A DNA stretch of 64,000 bases from Pseudomonas sp. B21-015 (GTDB taxonomy: Bacteria; Pseudomonadota; Gammaproteobacteria; Pseudomonadales; Pseudomonadaceae). Shown here one piece after another: positions 44,100 through 55,759 of this stretch. The stretch spans positions 4,588,001 through 4,652,000 of the forward strand of contig NZ_CP087196.1 of the NCBI RefSeq assembly GCF_024749285.1, given 5' to 3'. The notes beneath the pieces were generated by a model. It was not told the DNA's origin, made no database searches, and saw only the letters and a program-made list of their open reading frames with translations. The position numbers and the translations under genes were made by a program. Numbering within the stretch: position 1 is the first letter of the stretch; every line of letters starts with the position of its first letter.

Positions 44100-44111
44100 T
44101 TGATCGGCTGG

Positions 44112-44210
44112 TCGTTCCCATGCTCTGCGTGGGGATGCAGCCCGTGACGCTCCGCGTCACTGGACGCGGAGCGTCCCTAGAGGCATTCCCACGCAGAGCG
44201 TAGGAACGAT
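44112..44210. repeat. Long nested palindromic repeat
   Basis: Outer arms TCGTTCCCATGCTCTGCGTG and its inverted near-copy CACGCAGAGCGTAGGAACGA enclose an inner inverted repeat GACGCTCCGCGTC/GGACGCGGAGCGTC. This roughly 100-base element looks like a dispersed pseudomonad repeat distinct from REP, placed between the pirin and htpG genes. Confidence 0.8.
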
Positions 44211-44211
44211 C

Positions 44212-44238
44212 AAAAAACCCGCCGAAGCGGGTTTTTTT
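44212..44238. terminator. Bidirectional terminator pirin / htpG
   Basis: AAAAAACCCGC-CGAA-GCGGGTTTTTTT with A/T tails on both sides, between convergent genes. Confidence 0.92.
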
Positions 44239-44249
44239 CTACAACGCGG

Positions 44250-46154
44250 TTAAACCGACAGTTCAACCAACAGCTTGTTCAAACGGCGCACATACGCGGC
44301 CGGGTCTTTCAAGCTGTCGCCGGCCGCCAGGGCCGCCTGATCGAACAGGATGTGCGACAGATCGCCGAAGCGCTCGTCGCTCTGCTCGTTGTCGAGTTTC
44401 TCGATCAGCGGGTGAGCCGGATTGAATTCGAAGATCGGCTTCGAATCCGGAACCTTCTGACCACTGGCTTCCAGGATCTGACGCATTTGCAGGCCCAGGT
44501 CCTGCTCGCCGATCGCCAGAATCGCCGGGGAATCGGTCAGACGGTGGGAAACCCGCACCTCAGCAACGGACTCACCCAAAGCGGTCTTGAGACGCTCAAC
44601 CAGACCTTCTTTGGACTTGGCGACTTCTTCCGCGGCTTTCTTGTCTTCTTCCGAGTCCAGGTTGCCGAGGTCCAGGTCACCGCGTGCCACGTCGACGAAG
44701 CTCTTGCCGTCGAAGTCGCTGAGGTAGCTCATCAGCCACTCGTCGATGCGGTCGGTCAGCAGCAGCACTTCGATGCCTTTCTTGCGGAAGACTTCCAGGT
44801 GCGGGCTGTTTTTGACTTGCGCGTAGGTTTCGCCAGTCAGGTAGTAGATCTTGTCCTGACCTTCCTTGGCACGGGCCAGGTAGTCGGCCAGACCCACAAC
44901 CTGCTCGCCGTCGTCGCCCTGAGTGGACGCGAAGCGCAGCAGACCGGCAATTTTTTCTTTGTTGGCGAAATCTTCTGCCGGGCCTTCTTTCATGACCTGA
45001 CCGAAGTTCTTCCAGAAGCCTTTGTATTGCTCAGGCTCGTTCTTCGCCAGTTTTTCCAGCATGTCCAGAACGCGCTTGGTCAGCGCCGATTTCATGGTGT
45101 CGATGATCGGGTCTTTCTGCAGGATTTCCCGCGACACGTTCAGCGACAGGTCGTTGGAGTCGACCACGCCTTTGATGAAGCGCAGGTACAGCGGCAGGAA
45201 CGACTCGGCCTGATCCATGACGAACACACGCTGCACATACAGCTTCAGGCCTTTTGGCGCTTCACGCTGGTACAGATCGAACGGAGCACGGGTCGGTACA
45301 TAAAGCAGCGAGGTGTACTCGAGCTTGCCTTCGACCTTGTTATGGCTCCAGCTCAGCGGGTTCTCGAAATCGTGAGCAACGTGTTTGTAGAACTCCTGGT
45401 ATTCCTCATCCTTCACTTCAGTGCGAGGGCGAGTCCACAGGGCGCTGGCGCGGTTGACGGTTTCCCACTCAAGCGCAGGCTCCTCTTCGCCTTCGGCGGC
45501 TGCCACTTCTTTCGGCAACTCGATCGGCAAGGCGATGTGGTCGGAGTACTTCTTGATGACGTTGCGCAGACGCCAGCCATCAGCGAACTCGTCTTCACCA
45601 GACTTCAGGTGCAGGACGATGCGAGTACCACGGTCGGCTTTCTCGACGGTGGCGATTTCGAATTCGCCTTCGCCCTTGGACGACCAGTGCACACCTTCGC
45701 TGGCAGCAAGGCCGGCACGGCGGCTGAATACGTCAACTTTATCGGCGACGATGAAGGCCGAATAGAAACCGACACCGAATTGACCGATCAGGTGCGAGTC
45801 TTTTTTCTGATCGCCAGACAGGTGCTTCATGAAATCGGCAGTGCCGGACTTGGCGATGGTGCCCAGATGGGTGACCGCATCCTCACGGCTCATGCCGATG
45901 CCGTTGTCTTCGAGGGTGACGGTTTTAGCGTCCTTGTCGAAGCTCACACGGATTTTCAGTTCAGCGCCGCCTTCCAGCAACTCAGGCCTGGCCAGCGCTT
46001 CAAAGCGTAATTTATCGACAGCGTCAGAGGCGTTCGAGATCAATTCGCGAAGGAAGATTTCCTTGTTGGAATACAGCGAATGGATCATGAGGTGCAGCAG
46101 TTGCTTCACCTCGGTCTGGAAGCCCAGGGTTTCCTTTTGAGTTTCCACACTCAT
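44250..46154 (-). CDS. htpG: Molecular chaperone HtpG (Hsp90)
   Basis: A 634-residue cytoplasmic ATP-dependent chaperone, normal family length. [23 protein letters not shown] near residue 28, [24 protein letters not shown] near 80 and [11 protein letters not shown] near 118 form the ATP pocket; the C-terminal dimer region holds HPLIEKL. ATG 46154 ([10 protein letters not shown]) is the family start; an ATG two codons earlier lies nearer to the GGAG site and could be used as well. Confidence 0.97.
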   Translation of the reverse strand: MSVETQKETLGFQTEVKQLLHLMIHSLYSNKEIFLRELISNASDAVDKLRFEALARPELLEGGAELKIRVSFDKDAKTVTLEDNGIGMSREDAVTHLGTIAKSGTADFMKHLSGDQKKDSHLIGQFGVGFYSAFIVADKVDVFSRRAGLAASEGVHWSSKGEGEFEIATVEKADRGTRIVLHLKSGEDEFADGWRLRNVIKKYSDHIALPIELPKEVAAAEGEEEPALEWETVNRASALWTRPRTEVKDEEYQEFYKHVAHDFENPLSWSHNKVEGKLEYTSLLYVPTRAPFDLYQREAPKGLKLYVQRVFVMDQAESFLPLYLRFIKGVVDSNDLSLNVSREILQKDPIIDTMKSALTKRVLDMLEKLAKNEPEQYKGFWKNFGQVMKEGPAEDFANKEKIAGLLRFASTQGDDGEQVVGLADYLARAKEGQDKIYYLTGETYAQVKNSPHLEVFRKKGIEVLLLTDRIDEWLMSYLSDFDGKSFVDVARGDLDLGNLDSEEDKKAAEEVAKSKEGLVERLKTALGESVAEVRVSHRLTDSPAILAIGEQDLGLQMRQILEASGQKVPDSKPIFEFNPAHPLIEKLDNEQSDERFGDLSHILFDQAALAAGDSLKDPAAYVRRLNKLLVELSV

Positions 46155-46235
46155 GGTCATCAAACTCCAATCAGATGGCAGTGGCCGCGACCTTGAGGGT
46201 CGGCGGCGGGTTGTCATCAAAGTTGGGGGCTTAGA

Positions 46236-46688
46236 TCAGGATTTCAAGGGCTCTTCGATTTTGAAGTGGGCCCGGGCCGTGGCAATGGGCTCGGCTTCAG
46301 TGCTTTGCCAGGCGGTAATCGCCACGTTTGCCACCCGGCGCCCCTGTCGGCAAACCAGGCATCGGGCCCAGGTATCGCGAAATTGCCCCGCGCGCAGGTA
46401 GTCGAGGGAAAAGTCGATAATCTTCGGCACGCCGGGCGAACCGGTGAAAATCAACAGGTGCAGCGCCGCCGAAAGCTCCATGAACCCGGCAATCACCCCG
46501 CCATGAATCGCCGGCAATAAAGGGTTACCAATGTTGTCCTTGTTGGCCGGCAGACGAAACAGCAGCTCATCTCCTACCCGCGAACATTCGACGCCGATCA
46601 GCTCGGCGTAAGGAATCAGCTGCAACAGCGCTGTGTAGTCCCCCTGCGCATGAGCCTGTTGGAGTTGCTCCTTGAACGTGTCGGTCAT
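46236..46688 (-). CDS. Hotdog-fold thioesterase (PaaI family), copy 2
   Basis: A 150-residue hotdog protein. PAIHGGVIAGFMELSAALHL near residue 60 is the PaaI-type catalytic region (HGG plus acidic residue), and KIIDFSLDYLRAG follows. It likely hydrolyses acyl-CoA thioesters. ATG 46688 overlaps the stop of a related thioesterase gene (ATGA), so both are translated together and may form a heteromeric enzyme or serve related substrates. Confidence 0.88.
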   Translation of the reverse strand: MTDTFKEQLQQAHAQGDYTALLQLIPYAELIGVECSRVGDELLFRLPANKDNIGNPLLPAIHGGVIAGFMELSAALHLLIFTGSPGVPKIIDFSLDYLRAGQFRDTWARCLVCRQGRRVANVAITAWQSTEAEPIATARAHFKIEEPLKS

Positions 46689-47161
46689 TTCGCACCTCCA
46701 GCAATGACACCACCAAAGCCCTTGGTGCCTTTGACGCCCTTGCCCATGCGCATAAAGGTGCCCACCACGTGGGCGATGGGCTGTTCGGGGTCGTCCTGAT
46801 AGGCAAAACCGCGCGCGAAGATCACGTCGGTGGTCACTCGGTAACATTGGGCGAAGCCGTACACGTCCTTGTGCGGCTCAGCGGCGTGCATGTAGTCGAT
46901 GCGCAAGTCGAGCGTCGGACAGACTTCGAACTTGGGCAGCACGCAAAGGGTGGCCATGCCGCAGGCGGTGTCCATCAGTGAGGTCAGCGCACCGCCATGA
47001 ATCACCCCGGTTTGCGGGTTGCCAACGATTTGCGGGCTGTACGGCAGAATCACCGTCAGCCCTTCGCTGCTGGCACTGTGAACGCGCATTCCGAGAACCT
47101 GACAATGCCGCAATGCCGACAGGAATCGCGTCGCACGCTCAAAAACGGGGTTTTCGGCCAT
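46685..47161 (-). CDS. Hotdog-fold thioesterase (PaaI family), copy 1
   Basis: A 158-residue hotdog protein with the catalytic region GVIHGGALTSLMDTACGMA near residue 52 and LDLRIDYMHAAEP near 84, typical of PaaI/YigI-like acyl-CoA thioesterases. It is the first gene of the overlapping pair. A GAAGAG site lies nine bases before the ATG. The end (MGKGVKGTKGFGGVIAGGAK) is glycine-rich and probably flexible. Confidence 0.9.
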   Translation of the reverse strand: MAENPVFERATRFLSALRHCQVLGMRVHSASSEGLTVILPYSPQIVGNPQTGVIHGGALTSLMDTACGMATLCVLPKFEVCPTLDLRIDYMHAAEPHKDVYGFAQCYRVTTDVIFARGFAYQDDPEQPIAHVVGTFMRMGKGVKGTKGFGGVIAGGAK

Positions 47162-47318
47162 TTGATAAAACTCTTCTTAGTATCCAGACAAAGTAGCAGG
47201 CTAGTGGGCAAAAGTTCCGTGGCAAAACAAACATATATATCTGTGTGAACTGAGGAACTTAACCCTGATCACCGCGCTCGAAAGGCCAGTAGATATTTTC
47301 CATCAGGAGAAACACCCC

Positions 47319-47564
47319 ATGCGTAAGACTTTAGCTATTGCCTTGATGTTGACCGCTTCCCTCGGTCTCGCTGCTTGCGATAAAAAATCCGAGGACAAAG
47401 CTCAAGATGCTAACCAACATGCCGAGCAAGCTCAGGAAAAAATGAGCGAAGCTCAGGATAAAGTGAACGAGGCAGCAAAAGAAAACGCCGAAGCTGCCAA
47501 AGCTCAGGCCGAATCGAACGCAGCAGCGACAAAAGAAGCCGCGCCAGAAGCACCTAAAAACTAA
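47319..47564 (+). CDS. Small alanine-rich lipoprotein
   Basis: An 81-residue protein with a lipobox LAAC (C20) and a mature part made almost only of A, E, K, Q, N and D in a coiled-coil pattern (AEQAQEKMSEAQDKVNEAAK). A single helix tethered to a membrane, resembling small Lpp-like or YgdI-like lipoproteins; function unknown. AGGAG precedes the ATG by nine bases and a strong terminator follows. Confidence 0.85.
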   Translation: MRKTLAIALMLTASLGLAACDKKSEDKAQDANQHAEQAQEKMSEAQDKVNEAAKENAEAAKAQAESNAAATKEAAPEAPKN

Positions 47565-47577
47565 AAGCGTTTTTAGT

Positions 47578-47616
47578 GATAAAAGAAAACCCGCCAAGTG
47601 CGGGTTTTCTTTTATC
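47578..47616. terminator. Bidirectional terminator, lipoprotein / MAPEG
   Basis: A 17-bp perfect hairpin GATAAAAGAAAACCCGC/GCGGGTTTTCTTTTATC with a five-base loop between convergent genes. Confidence 0.93.
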
Positions 47617-47641
47617 GGCGGCTTTTGTTTGCAATGCAGTA

Positions 47642-48043
47642 TTAGATCAAAATCGTCCTAAAAGTCGGACTAATCATCAGCAACAACGAACACACTAAAC
47701 CCACGAACCACACCAGACTGCGCTGCCAGGCCAGATCTGCCCAATAGCACAGCAAGTAAATGATGCGTGTGATCACGAAGATGATTGCCAGCGTATCGAT
47801 CAGCCACCCCGCCGTCTGCGTGGTGTGCGCCATCAACACCCCAACCGCAAATATTATGAACGCCTCGAAACTGTTCTGGTGGGCCGCCAATGCACGAGCA
47901 CCGAAGCCTGTAAGTTGCGCCTGTTGCTGGCGCGGCAGGTGATTGTTGTAACCGCCCTGCGCGCTCATGGCCTTGGCCACTGGCATGCGCGCCACGAAAA
48001 TCAACAAGGCGCTGATAAACACACACCAGAACGGAATACTCAT
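47642..48043 (-). CDS. MAPEG-family membrane protein
   Basis: A 133-residue protein with four hydrophobic helices. GFGARALAAHQNSFEAFIIFAVGV near residue 45 is the MAPEG signature. Relatives include microsomal glutathione transferases and eicosanoid enzymes, but bacterial members of this short type are mostly uncharacterised. ATG 48043 overlaps the stop of the DUF599 gene by one base (TGATG), so the two form an operon. Confidence 0.88.
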   Translation of the reverse strand: MSIPFWCVFISALLIFVARMPVAKAMSAQGGYNNHLPRQQQAQLTGFGARALAAHQNSFEAFIIFAVGVLMAHTTQTAGWLIDTLAIIFVITRIIYLLCYWADLAWQRSLVWFVGLVCSLLLMISPTFRTILI

Positions 48044-48780
48044 CAAGCCGCCTCTTTGTTCAGCTCAGGCAATGGCGCCTCTGTAGGGGTATAGACCATC
48101 ACGTCAAGAACGTCGGAGTGAAACTCGCGGCGATACAACACAAACACGACACCGGCGCTCATCAACATGAACAACCAGGGGCTGACAAACCACGCCAACA
48201 TGGTCATGCCGAAGTAATAGGAACGCAGACCGAAGTTGAACTGGTTGGCCGCCATGGAAATGACACGAGCGGCTCGGGAAGCAAAGGCTTTACGCTCTTG
48301 CTCGGACACATGGCGCTCACCAATCATCGGTGCCGAGCCCACAAGAATGGCCGCAAAGTTGTACTGACGCATGCACCAGCTGAACGTAAAGAACGCATAG
48401 ACAAACACCAGCGCCAGACACAACAGCTTGATCTCCGACATGCCTTGGGAGGCCTGTTGCACCATCGGGATATCCGCCAGCAATGACACAGCTCTTTCGG
48501 ACGCGCCCAATACCGTGAGGATGCCGGCCAGGATAATCAACGTACTGGAAGCGAAGAACGAGGCGTTGCGCTCAAGGTTGCCGATCACGCTGGCATCGGC
48601 AATGCGGTTGTCGCGCAACAGCATGCGGCGCATCCAGTCTTCACGATACAGGTGCAGCACACTGGCCAGGCATGCAGTGTCACGGCCCTTCCATGTCGCG
48701 TAACGGGTGTAGCCACCCCAGCAGACGACAAACCAGAGCGCGGCGAGGATATGGATCAGATTAGCGTGGATGAACGACAT
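48043..48780 (-). CDS. DUF599-domain membrane protein
   Basis: A 245-residue inner-membrane protein with about four hydrophobic segments. RRMLLRDNRIADASVIGNLERNASFFAS near residue 50 and AANQFNFGLRSYYFGMTMLAWF near 180 are the conserved parts of DUF599. The function of the family is unknown. AAGGAAC precedes the ATG. Coupled with the MAPEG gene downstream. Confidence 0.88.
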   Translation of the reverse strand: MSFIHANLIHILAALWFVVCWGGYTRYATWKGRDTACLASVLHLYREDWMRRMLLRDNRIADASVIGNLERNASFFASSTLIILAGILTVLGASERAVSLLADIPMVQQASQGMSEIKLLCLALVFVYAFFTFSWCMRQYNFAAILVGSAPMIGERHVSEQERKAFASRAARVISMAANQFNFGLRSYYFGMTMLAWFVSPWLFMLMSAGVVFVLYRREFHSDVLDVMVYTPTEAPLPELNKEAA

Positions 48781-48819
48781 GCAGTTCCTTGTGAGATCAG
48801 TGTGAAATACCGGGATCCT

Positions 48820-48907
48820 GTGGGAGCGGGCTTGCTCGCGAAAGCGGACTTCCAGTCAACATCGCTATTGAATGTTAAGCCCTCTTCGCGAGCAAGCCCG
48901 CTCCCAC
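48820..48907. repeat. REP pair with mixed palindrome (GGGCTTGCTCGC)
   Basis: GTGGGAGCGGGCTTGCTCGCG and its inverted copy. The core has one half from each of the two REP subtypes seen elsewhere, and both arms share this mixture. It lies between DUF599 and braB. Confidence 0.92.
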
Positions 48908-48931
48908 ATTTGATCTTCGCACGCCCATAAA

Positions 48932-48963
48932 AAATGCCCCGTATCGATTGATACGAGGCATTT
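48932..48963 (-). terminator. Terminator of braB
   Basis: On the minus strand AAATGCCTCGTATC-AATC-GATACGGGGCATTTTTTA, a hairpin with a T tail 45 bases past the braB stop. Confidence 0.85.
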
Positions 48964-49007
48964 CAATTTGCAGCTCAAAGCCCGCTTGTGGCGAGCCATG
49001 AAGCAGT

Positions 49008-50321
49008 TTAAGCCAGCGCTTCTTCGCGCTTGCCCAGCAGACGGTCGCAGACCACGGCGACCGCCAGGGTCATGACCGACGGCACCAGCCACGCCAGCCC
49101 CTGCTCGCTCAGCGGCAGGTGAGCCAGTTGCGTCGGCATCCAGTCGGCCAGACCGGCGCCTTTGAGGGCGTCGATCAGGCCGAAGATGAACGACACCAGC
49201 ATCACCGGACCGACGATGCGGCCCTGCTCATGCCAGAAGTCCTTGCAGAAGCTCAGGGCGACCAGGGCGATGCACGGCGGGTAGATGGCGGTCAGCACCG
49301 GGATCGAGAACGCGATCAGCTTGGTGAGGCCCAGGTTGGACACCAACAGGGAGAACGCAGCCAGGATGATCACCAGCGTCTTGTAGGACAGCGGCAATAC
49401 ACCGCTGAAGTATTCGGCACAGGCGCAGGTCAGACCGACCGCTGTCACCAGGCAGGCCAGGGAGATCAGCACCGCGAGGAAACCGCTGCCCAGGGAGCCG
49501 AAGGTGTGCTGCACGTACGCGTGCAATACCGCCGCGCCGTTGGTAGCACCGGCGGCCACTTCATGGCTGCCCGAACCGAGCCGGAACAGACTGACGTAAA
49601 CCAGCGCCAGACCCACGCCGGCAATCAGCCCGGCAATGATCGCGTAACGGGTGATCAACACCGGCGAATCCACGCCACGAGAGCGGATCGCATTGACGAT
49701 GACAATGCCAAATACCAATGCGCCCAGGGTATCCATAGTCAGGTAACCATTGATGAAGCCCTGGGAGAACGGTGCTGCCACGTATTCAGGGGTGGCCACG
49801 CCGATGTCGCCAGCCGGCAGCGCGAACGCCGCGATACCGAGAACGGCCAGGGCGATGATCTTCAGCGGTGCGAGGAACCGTCCTACGGTGTCCAGCAGAC
49901 GGCCTGGATAGAGCGAGATGAAGAACACCAGCAGGAAGTACACCGAGCTATAGAGAAACAGCGCCAGCGGGCTCTCGCCAGTCAGCGGCGCCAGACCTAC
50001 TTCGAACGACACGGTCGCGGTGCGCGGCGTCGCGAACAACGGGCCGACAGCCAGGTAGCACGCGGCTGCCAGCAGGCCGCCGGCGATTTTACCGATCGGG
50101 CTGCTCAAGGCATCCATTGCGCCGCCGACCTTGGCCAGGGCGACAACGGTGATCACCGGCAGACCGACTGCGGTGATCAGGAAACCCAGCGCCGCCATCC
50201 AGACATTAGGCCCGGACTGCAAACCGACGATAGGCGGGAAAATGATGTTGCCGGCCCCGACGAACAGGGCAAACGTCATAAAACCCAGTGCCAGGATGTC
50301 CTGGCCTTTCAACACTTTCAT
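49008..50321 (-). CDS. braB: Branched-chain amino acid transporter (BraB/BrnQ)
   Basis: A 437-residue inner-membrane carrier with 12 helices of the LIVCS family, importing Leu, Ile and Val with sodium or protons. [21 protein letters not shown] near residue 18 and [16 protein letters not shown] near 95 are signature parts. Position beside sucD matches braB of P. aeruginosa. A hairpin (50362-50385) and a second repeat lie in the region before the start. Confidence 0.94.
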   Translation of the reverse strand: MKVLKGQDILALGFMTFALFVGAGNIIFPPIVGLQSGPNVWMAALGFLITAVGLPVITVVALAKVGGAMDALSSPIGKIAGGLLAAACYLAVGPLFATPRTATVSFEVGLAPLTGESPLALFLYSSVYFLLVFFISLYPGRLLDTVGRFLAPLKIIALAVLGIAAFALPAGDIGVATPEYVAAPFSQGFINGYLTMDTLGALVFGIVIVNAIRSRGVDSPVLITRYAIIAGLIAGVGLALVYVSLFRLGSGSHEVAAGATNGAAVLHAYVQHTFGSLGSGFLAVLISLACLVTAVGLTCACAEYFSGVLPLSYKTLVIILAAFSLLVSNLGLTKLIAFSIPVLTAIYPPCIALVALSFCKDFWHEQGRIVGPVMLVSFIFGLIDALKGAGLADWMPTQLAHLPLSEQGLAWLVPSVMTLAVAVVCDRLLGKREEALA

Positions 50322-50361
50322 TAAGGAAATACCACACTACTGAATCGGAATTTAGAGAGGG

Positions 50362-50385
50362 ATTTCCCTTATGGGTGAGGGAAAT
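50362..50385 (-). promoter_or_regulatory. Hairpin in the braB leader
   Basis: ATTTCCCT and AGGGAAAT are perfect 8-bp arms around an eight-base loop, 40 bases upstream of the braB ATG. It could be a leader structure or an operator; nothing identifies the regulator. Confidence 0.4.
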
Positions 50386-50557
50386 GCTGTCGATCCGTAT
50401 AGGACCGACCCGTTTAGCGCGTCGCTGCCTTGTGGGCCGCGGACGCAAAAATGGCTGCTAGCCTAACGAATTTGTCTGACAAACGCACTATTACAGGGCG
50501 AACTATCCGATACGCGACATTTCAATGTCGCGCTTACATATCTAATTTTCCTTGAAA

Positions 50558-50638
50558 ATCAAAAGATCGCAGCCTTCGGCAGCTCCTACATGGCATCGCA
50601 TTCACTGTAGGAGCTGCCGAAGGCTGCGATCTTTTGAT
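50558..50638. repeat. 33-bp perfect inverted repeat
   Basis: ATCAAAAGATCGCAGCCTTC, continuing to 50590, is repeated in perfect inversion at 50606-50638 with a 15-base loop. It is unlike the REP elements and resembles another dispersed pseudomonad palindrome. It lies between braB and the sucD terminator. Confidence 0.9.
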
Positions 50639-50650
50639 CTTCAGAAACAA

Positions 50651-50676
50651 CAAAGGCCACCCGAAGGTGGCCTTTG
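50651..50676 (-). terminator. Terminator of sucCD
   Basis: CAAAGGCCACC-TTCG-GGTGGCCTTTG followed by TTGTT on the minus strand, 30 bases past the sucD stop. Confidence 0.85.
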
Positions 50677-50705
50677 TCTGGTGAAGCGTCAGTTAAGCCC
50701 GAGGC

Positions 50706-51587
50706 TTACTTGACGGCCCAACCGGTCAGCTCGGCCAGGGCCTTGCCGATGTCTGCCAGCGAACGCACGGTTTTAACACCTGCGTCTTGCAGTGCAGCGA
50801 ATTTCTCGTCTGCAGTGCCTTTGCCGCCAGAGATGATTGCGCCAGCATGGCCCATGCGCTTGCCCGGAGGAGCAGTCACACCAGCGATGTAGGAAACAAC
50901 CGGCTTGGTCACGTGTGCCTTGATGTAGGCAGCCGCTTCTTCTTCAGCCGAACCGCCGATCTCGCCGATCATGACGATCGCTTCGGTCTTCGGGTCTTCC
51001 TGGAACAGCTTCAGGATGTCGATGAAGTTCGAACCCGGGATCGGGTCACCACCGATGCCGACGCAAGTCGACTGACCGAAACCAGCGTCAGTAGTCTGCT
51101 TCACAGCTTCGTAGGTCAGGGTGCCGGAACGGGAAACGATACCGACCTTGCCTGGCAAGTGAATGTGACCTGGCATGATGCCGATCTTGCATTCGCCTGG
51201 AGTGATCACGCCTGGGCAGTTAGGACCGATCAGGACTACGCCCAGCTCGTCGCACTTGACCTTGGCATCCAGCATGTCCAGGGTAGGAATGCCTTCGGTG
51301 ATGCAAACGATCAGCTTGATGCCGCCGAATGCTGCTTCCAGGATGGAGTCCTTGCAGAAAGGAGCTGGAACGTAGATCACGCTGGCGGTGGCGCCAGTGG
51401 CTGCTACAGCGTCTTTCACGGTGTTGAACACTGGCAGACCCAGGTGCTCGGTGCCGCCTTTACCAGGAGTTACACCACCGACCATCTTGGTGCCGTACTC
51501 GATGGCTTGCTGGGTGTGGAAACTACCTTGCGAACCGGTAATGCCCTGGCAGATAACTTTGGTGTCTTTATTGATCAGGACGCTCAT
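50706..51587 (-). CDS. sucD: Succinyl-CoA synthetase alpha subunit
   Basis: A 293-residue subunit that carries the phosphohistidine in the reversible conversion of succinyl-CoA to succinate with nucleotide triphosphate formation. [19 protein letters not shown] near residue 16 is the CoA-binding loop, and [17 protein letters not shown] near 248 holds the active histidine. Its ATG overlaps the sucC stop by one base (TAATG). It ends the TCA gene block. Confidence 0.97.
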   Translation of the reverse strand: MSVLINKDTKVICQGITGSQGSFHTQQAIEYGTKMVGGVTPGKGGTEHLGLPVFNTVKDAVAATGATASVIYVPAPFCKDSILEAAFGGIKLIVCITEGIPTLDMLDAKVKCDELGVVLIGPNCPGVITPGECKIGIMPGHIHLPGKVGIVSRSGTLTYEAVKQTTDAGFGQSTCVGIGGDPIPGSNFIDILKLFQEDPKTEAIVMIGEIGGSAEEEAAAYIKAHVTKPVVSYIAGVTAPPGKRMGHAGAIISGGKGTADEKFAALQDAGVKTVRSLADIGKALAELTGWAVK

Positions 51588-52753
51588 TATTTGCCCTCCG
51601 CAGCTTTAACGACTTGTTGAGCAGCGTCGGTCAGGCTGGTAGCAGCGATGATGTTCAAACCGCTTTCTGCCAGTACTTTAGCGCCCAGCTCAGCGTTGTT
51701 GCCTTCAAGGCGAACAACAACCGGGATTTTCACGCCGACTTCTTTCACGGCGCCGATGATGCCTTCGGCAATCATGTCGCAACGAACGATGCCGCCGAAG
51801 ATGTTGACCAGTACTGCAGCGACGTTAGTGTCGGACAGGATGATCTTGAACGCTTCGGTAACGCGTTCTTTGGTAGCACCGCCGCCCACGTCGAGGAAGT
51901 TGGCTGGTTTGCCGCCATGCAGGTTGACGATGTCCATGGTACCCATGGCCAGGCCAGCACCGTTGACCATGCAACCGATGTTGCCTTCCAGTGCCACGTA
52001 GTTCAGTTCGAACTTGGCAGCGTGCGCTTCGCGCGGATCGTCTTGCGACGGATCGTGGAAAGTCTTCAGCTTAGGCTGACGGTACATGGCGTTGGCGTCG
52101 ATGTTGATCTTGGCATCGAGGCAATGCAGATCGCCGTCAGCCTTGATCACCAGCGGGTTCACTTCCAGCAGAGCCAGGTCGTGATCCTTGAACAGCTTGG
52201 CCAGACCTACGAAGATCTTGGCGAACTGAGCGACTTGCTTGCCTTCCAGACCCAGCTGGAATGCCAGCTCGCGACCCTGGAATGGCTGAGCGCCAACCAG
52301 TGGATCGATAGTGGCCTTGAGGATTTTCTCAGGGGTGTCGTGAGCGATTTTCTCGATGTCCACGCCACCTTCGGTGGAAGCCATGAACACGATGCGACGG
52401 CTCGAACGGTCAACGACAGCGCCCAGGTACAGCTCTTTAGCGATATCAGTGCACGACTCAACCAGGATCTTGGTGACTGGCTGACCATTGGCGTCAGTCT
52501 GGTAAGTCACCAGACGCTTGCCCAGCCACTGCTGTGCGAAGGCTTTGGCGTCTTCTTTGCTGCGAACCAGCTTGACGCCGCCCGCTTTACCGCGACCACC
52601 GGCGTGAACCTGGGCTTTGACAACCCATTCGCTGCCGCCGATTTTGTCGCAAGCTTCTGCTGCTGCTTCCGGGGTGTCTACCGCGTAACCGGTGGATACT
52701 GGCAGGCCGTACTCAGCGAACAGCTGCTTACCCTGATACTCGTGAAGATTCAT
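51587..52753 (-). CDS. sucC: Succinyl-CoA synthetase beta subunit
   Basis: A 388-residue ATP-grasp subunit, the usual length. [20 protein letters not shown] opens the chain, [14 protein letters not shown] near residue 45 binds nucleotide, and [13 protein letters not shown] near 300 meets the alpha subunit. ATG 52753 is the family start; upstream in-frame codons lie in a region of hairpins. It may be read with lpdG upstream or from a promoter in the 196-base gap. Confidence 0.97.
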   Translation of the reverse strand: MNLHEYQGKQLFAEYGLPVSTGYAVDTPEAAAEACDKIGGSEWVVKAQVHAGGRGKAGGVKLVRSKEDAKAFAQQWLGKRLVTYQTDANGQPVTKILVESCTDIAKELYLGAVVDRSSRRIVFMASTEGGVDIEKIAHDTPEKILKATIDPLVGAQPFQGRELAFQLGLEGKQVAQFAKIFVGLAKLFKDHDLALLEVNPLVIKADGDLHCLDAKINIDANAMYRQPKLKTFHDPSQDDPREAHAAKFELNYVALEGNIGCMVNGAGLAMGTMDIVNLHGGKPANFLDVGGGATKERVTEAFKIILSDTNVAAVLVNIFGGIVRCDMIAEGIIGAVKEVGVKIPVVVRLEGNNAELGAKVLAESGLNIIAATSLTDAAQQVVKAAEGK

Positions 52754-52864
52754 GCTTATTACCGTCTTCGTTAGGTACTGCGCATTCGGTGCTGCACTCA
52801 TTCAAGTGCCGCACCACCTGTGACTGCTGCTTGCGTAACCTTTCCGGGTACCCGGTGCAGCTAC

Positions 52865-52936
52865 GCAAGACTGCGTCCAGCGGACATTCCGCGGTGAGTC
52901 TTGCATGCAAGGCTCACGACGGGCCGTACCGCCGTG
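52865..52936. other. Hairpin cluster between lpdG and sucC
   Basis: GCAAGACT/AGTCTTGC arms (52865-52904) and CACGACGG/CCGCCGTG (52915-52936, one mismatch) form two stems. They lack T runs, so they may process or protect the mRNA, or partly terminate after lpdG. Confidence 0.45.
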
Positions 52937-52949
52937 GTTTCTTATTGTC

Positions 52950-54389
<1,440 letters not shown>

Positions 54390-54496
54390 TCATTCCTTCT
54401 CGAATCAAACCGGACGGCCCCTTTTGGGGACCGTCGTGGGACGAAGCTGGTCATTACAGAAGGGCCGCCCATCGCTGAACGGCCCGTGCAACGAAA

Positions 54497-55717
54497 TCAG
54501 ATATCCAGCAGCAAACGAGCCGGGTCTTCCAGCAGGTTCTTGATGGTAACCAGGAAGGTCACAGCTTCTTTGCCATCGATCAGACGGTGATCGTAGGACA
54601 GTGCCAGGTACATCATCGGACGGATAACGACTTGACCGTTGATCGCCATAGGACGCTGCAGAATGTTGTGCATGCCCAGGATGGCCGCTTGTGGCGGGTT
54701 GACGATCGGGGTCGACATCATCGAACCAAAAGTACCACCATTAGTGATGGTGAAAGTACCGCCGGTCATCTCGTCCATCGACAGTTTGCCGTCACGAGCC
54801 TTCTTGCCGAAGGTGGCGATGCCGCCTTCGATTTCAGCCAGGCTCATCAGTTCGGCGTTACGCAGAACCGGAACAACCAGACCGCGGTCGCTGGAAACAG
54901 CTACACCGACGTCAGCGTAGCCGTGGTAAACGATGTCAGCACCGTCGATCGACGCGTTGACAGCCGGGAAGCGTTTCAGCGCTTCGGTGGCCGCTTTCAC
55001 GAAGAACGACATGAAGCCCAGGCGCACACCGTTATGGCTCTTCTCAAAGAGATCCTTGTACTTCGAACGCAACGCCATGACTTCGGTCATGTCGACTTCG
55101 TTGAAAGTGGTCAGCATTGCCATGTTCGATTGAGCTTCAACCAGACGCTTGGCGACGGTGGCCCGCACGCGGGTCATCGGTACGCGCTTCTCGATGCGAT
55201 CGCCGGCAGCGAACACTGGAGCAGCAGCGGCAGGAGCAGCCGCCTTGGCAGGCGCGGCAGCCGGAGCGGCTTTCTTGGCAGCTACAGCGGCAACAACGTC
55301 TTCCTTGGTCACACGACCGCCTTTGCCAGTGCCGGCAACGGAAGCGATGTTGATGCCGTTTTCTTCAGCCAGCTTGCGAGCAGCCGGTGCAGCAACAGGA
55401 TCATCTTCGCCTTCAGCGGCTGGAGCAGCAGCTTGTGCAACGGCCGGAGCAGCGGCGGCAGCTGGAGCGGCAGCTGCGCCGCCTGCTTCGATGGAGCCCA
55501 GGACTTCGTCGGACAGAACGGTGTCGCCTTCGTTCTTGACGATAGCGCCCAGCACGCCATCAGCGGTGGCCAACACTTCCAATACGACTTTGTCAGTTTC
55601 GATGTCGACGATCAGGTCATCGCGCTTGACGGCGTCGCCCGGTTTTTTGTGCCAGGTGGCAACGGTGCCATCGGCAACCGATTCCGGGAAAGTGGGGGCT
55701 TTGATTTCGATAGCCAT
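54497..55717 (-). CDS. sucB: Dihydrolipoyllysine-residue succinyltransferase (E2)
   Basis: A 406-residue core subunit of the 2-oxoglutarate dehydrogenase complex. One lipoyl domain has the modified lysine K43 in [10 protein letters not shown]; a long Ala/Pro linker (about 80-180, including a peripheral subunit-binding domain, [20 protein letters not shown]) leads to the catalytic domain ending with [13 protein letters not shown], whose His and Asp act in acyl transfer. It follows sucA by 42 bases. Confidence 0.97.
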   Translation of the reverse strand: MAIEIKAPTFPESVADGTVATWHKKPGDAVKRDDLIVDIETDKVVLEVLATADGVLGAIVKNEGDTVLSDEVLGSIEAGGAAAAPAAAAAPAVAQAAAPAAEGEDDPVAAPAARKLAEENGINIASVAGTGKGGRVTKEDVVAAVAAKKAAPAAAPAKAAAPAAAAPVFAAGDRIEKRVPMTRVRATVAKRLVEAQSNMAMLTTFNEVDMTEVMALRSKYKDLFEKSHNGVRLGFMSFFVKAATEALKRFPAVNASIDGADIVYHGYADVGVAVSSDRGLVVPVLRNAELMSLAEIEGGIATFGKKARDGKLSMDEMTGGTFTITNGGTFGSMMSTPIVNPPQAAILGMHNILQRPMAINGQVVIRPMMYLALSYDHRLIDGKEAVTFLVTIKNLLEDPARLLLDI

Positions 55718-55759
55718 TATCTGTGGGTCCTTAAATTCGGTTTCAGGTGCGCGAAGGCG

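Noticed and set aside
44352..46010. 552-codon open frame opposite htpG
   Set aside because: htpG is certain on the minus strand; the other frame has no recognisable domain.
3361..48907. CRISPR array suspected from recurring palindromes
   Set aside because: The repeats are scattered singly in inverted pairs without regular spacers, and no cas genes are present.
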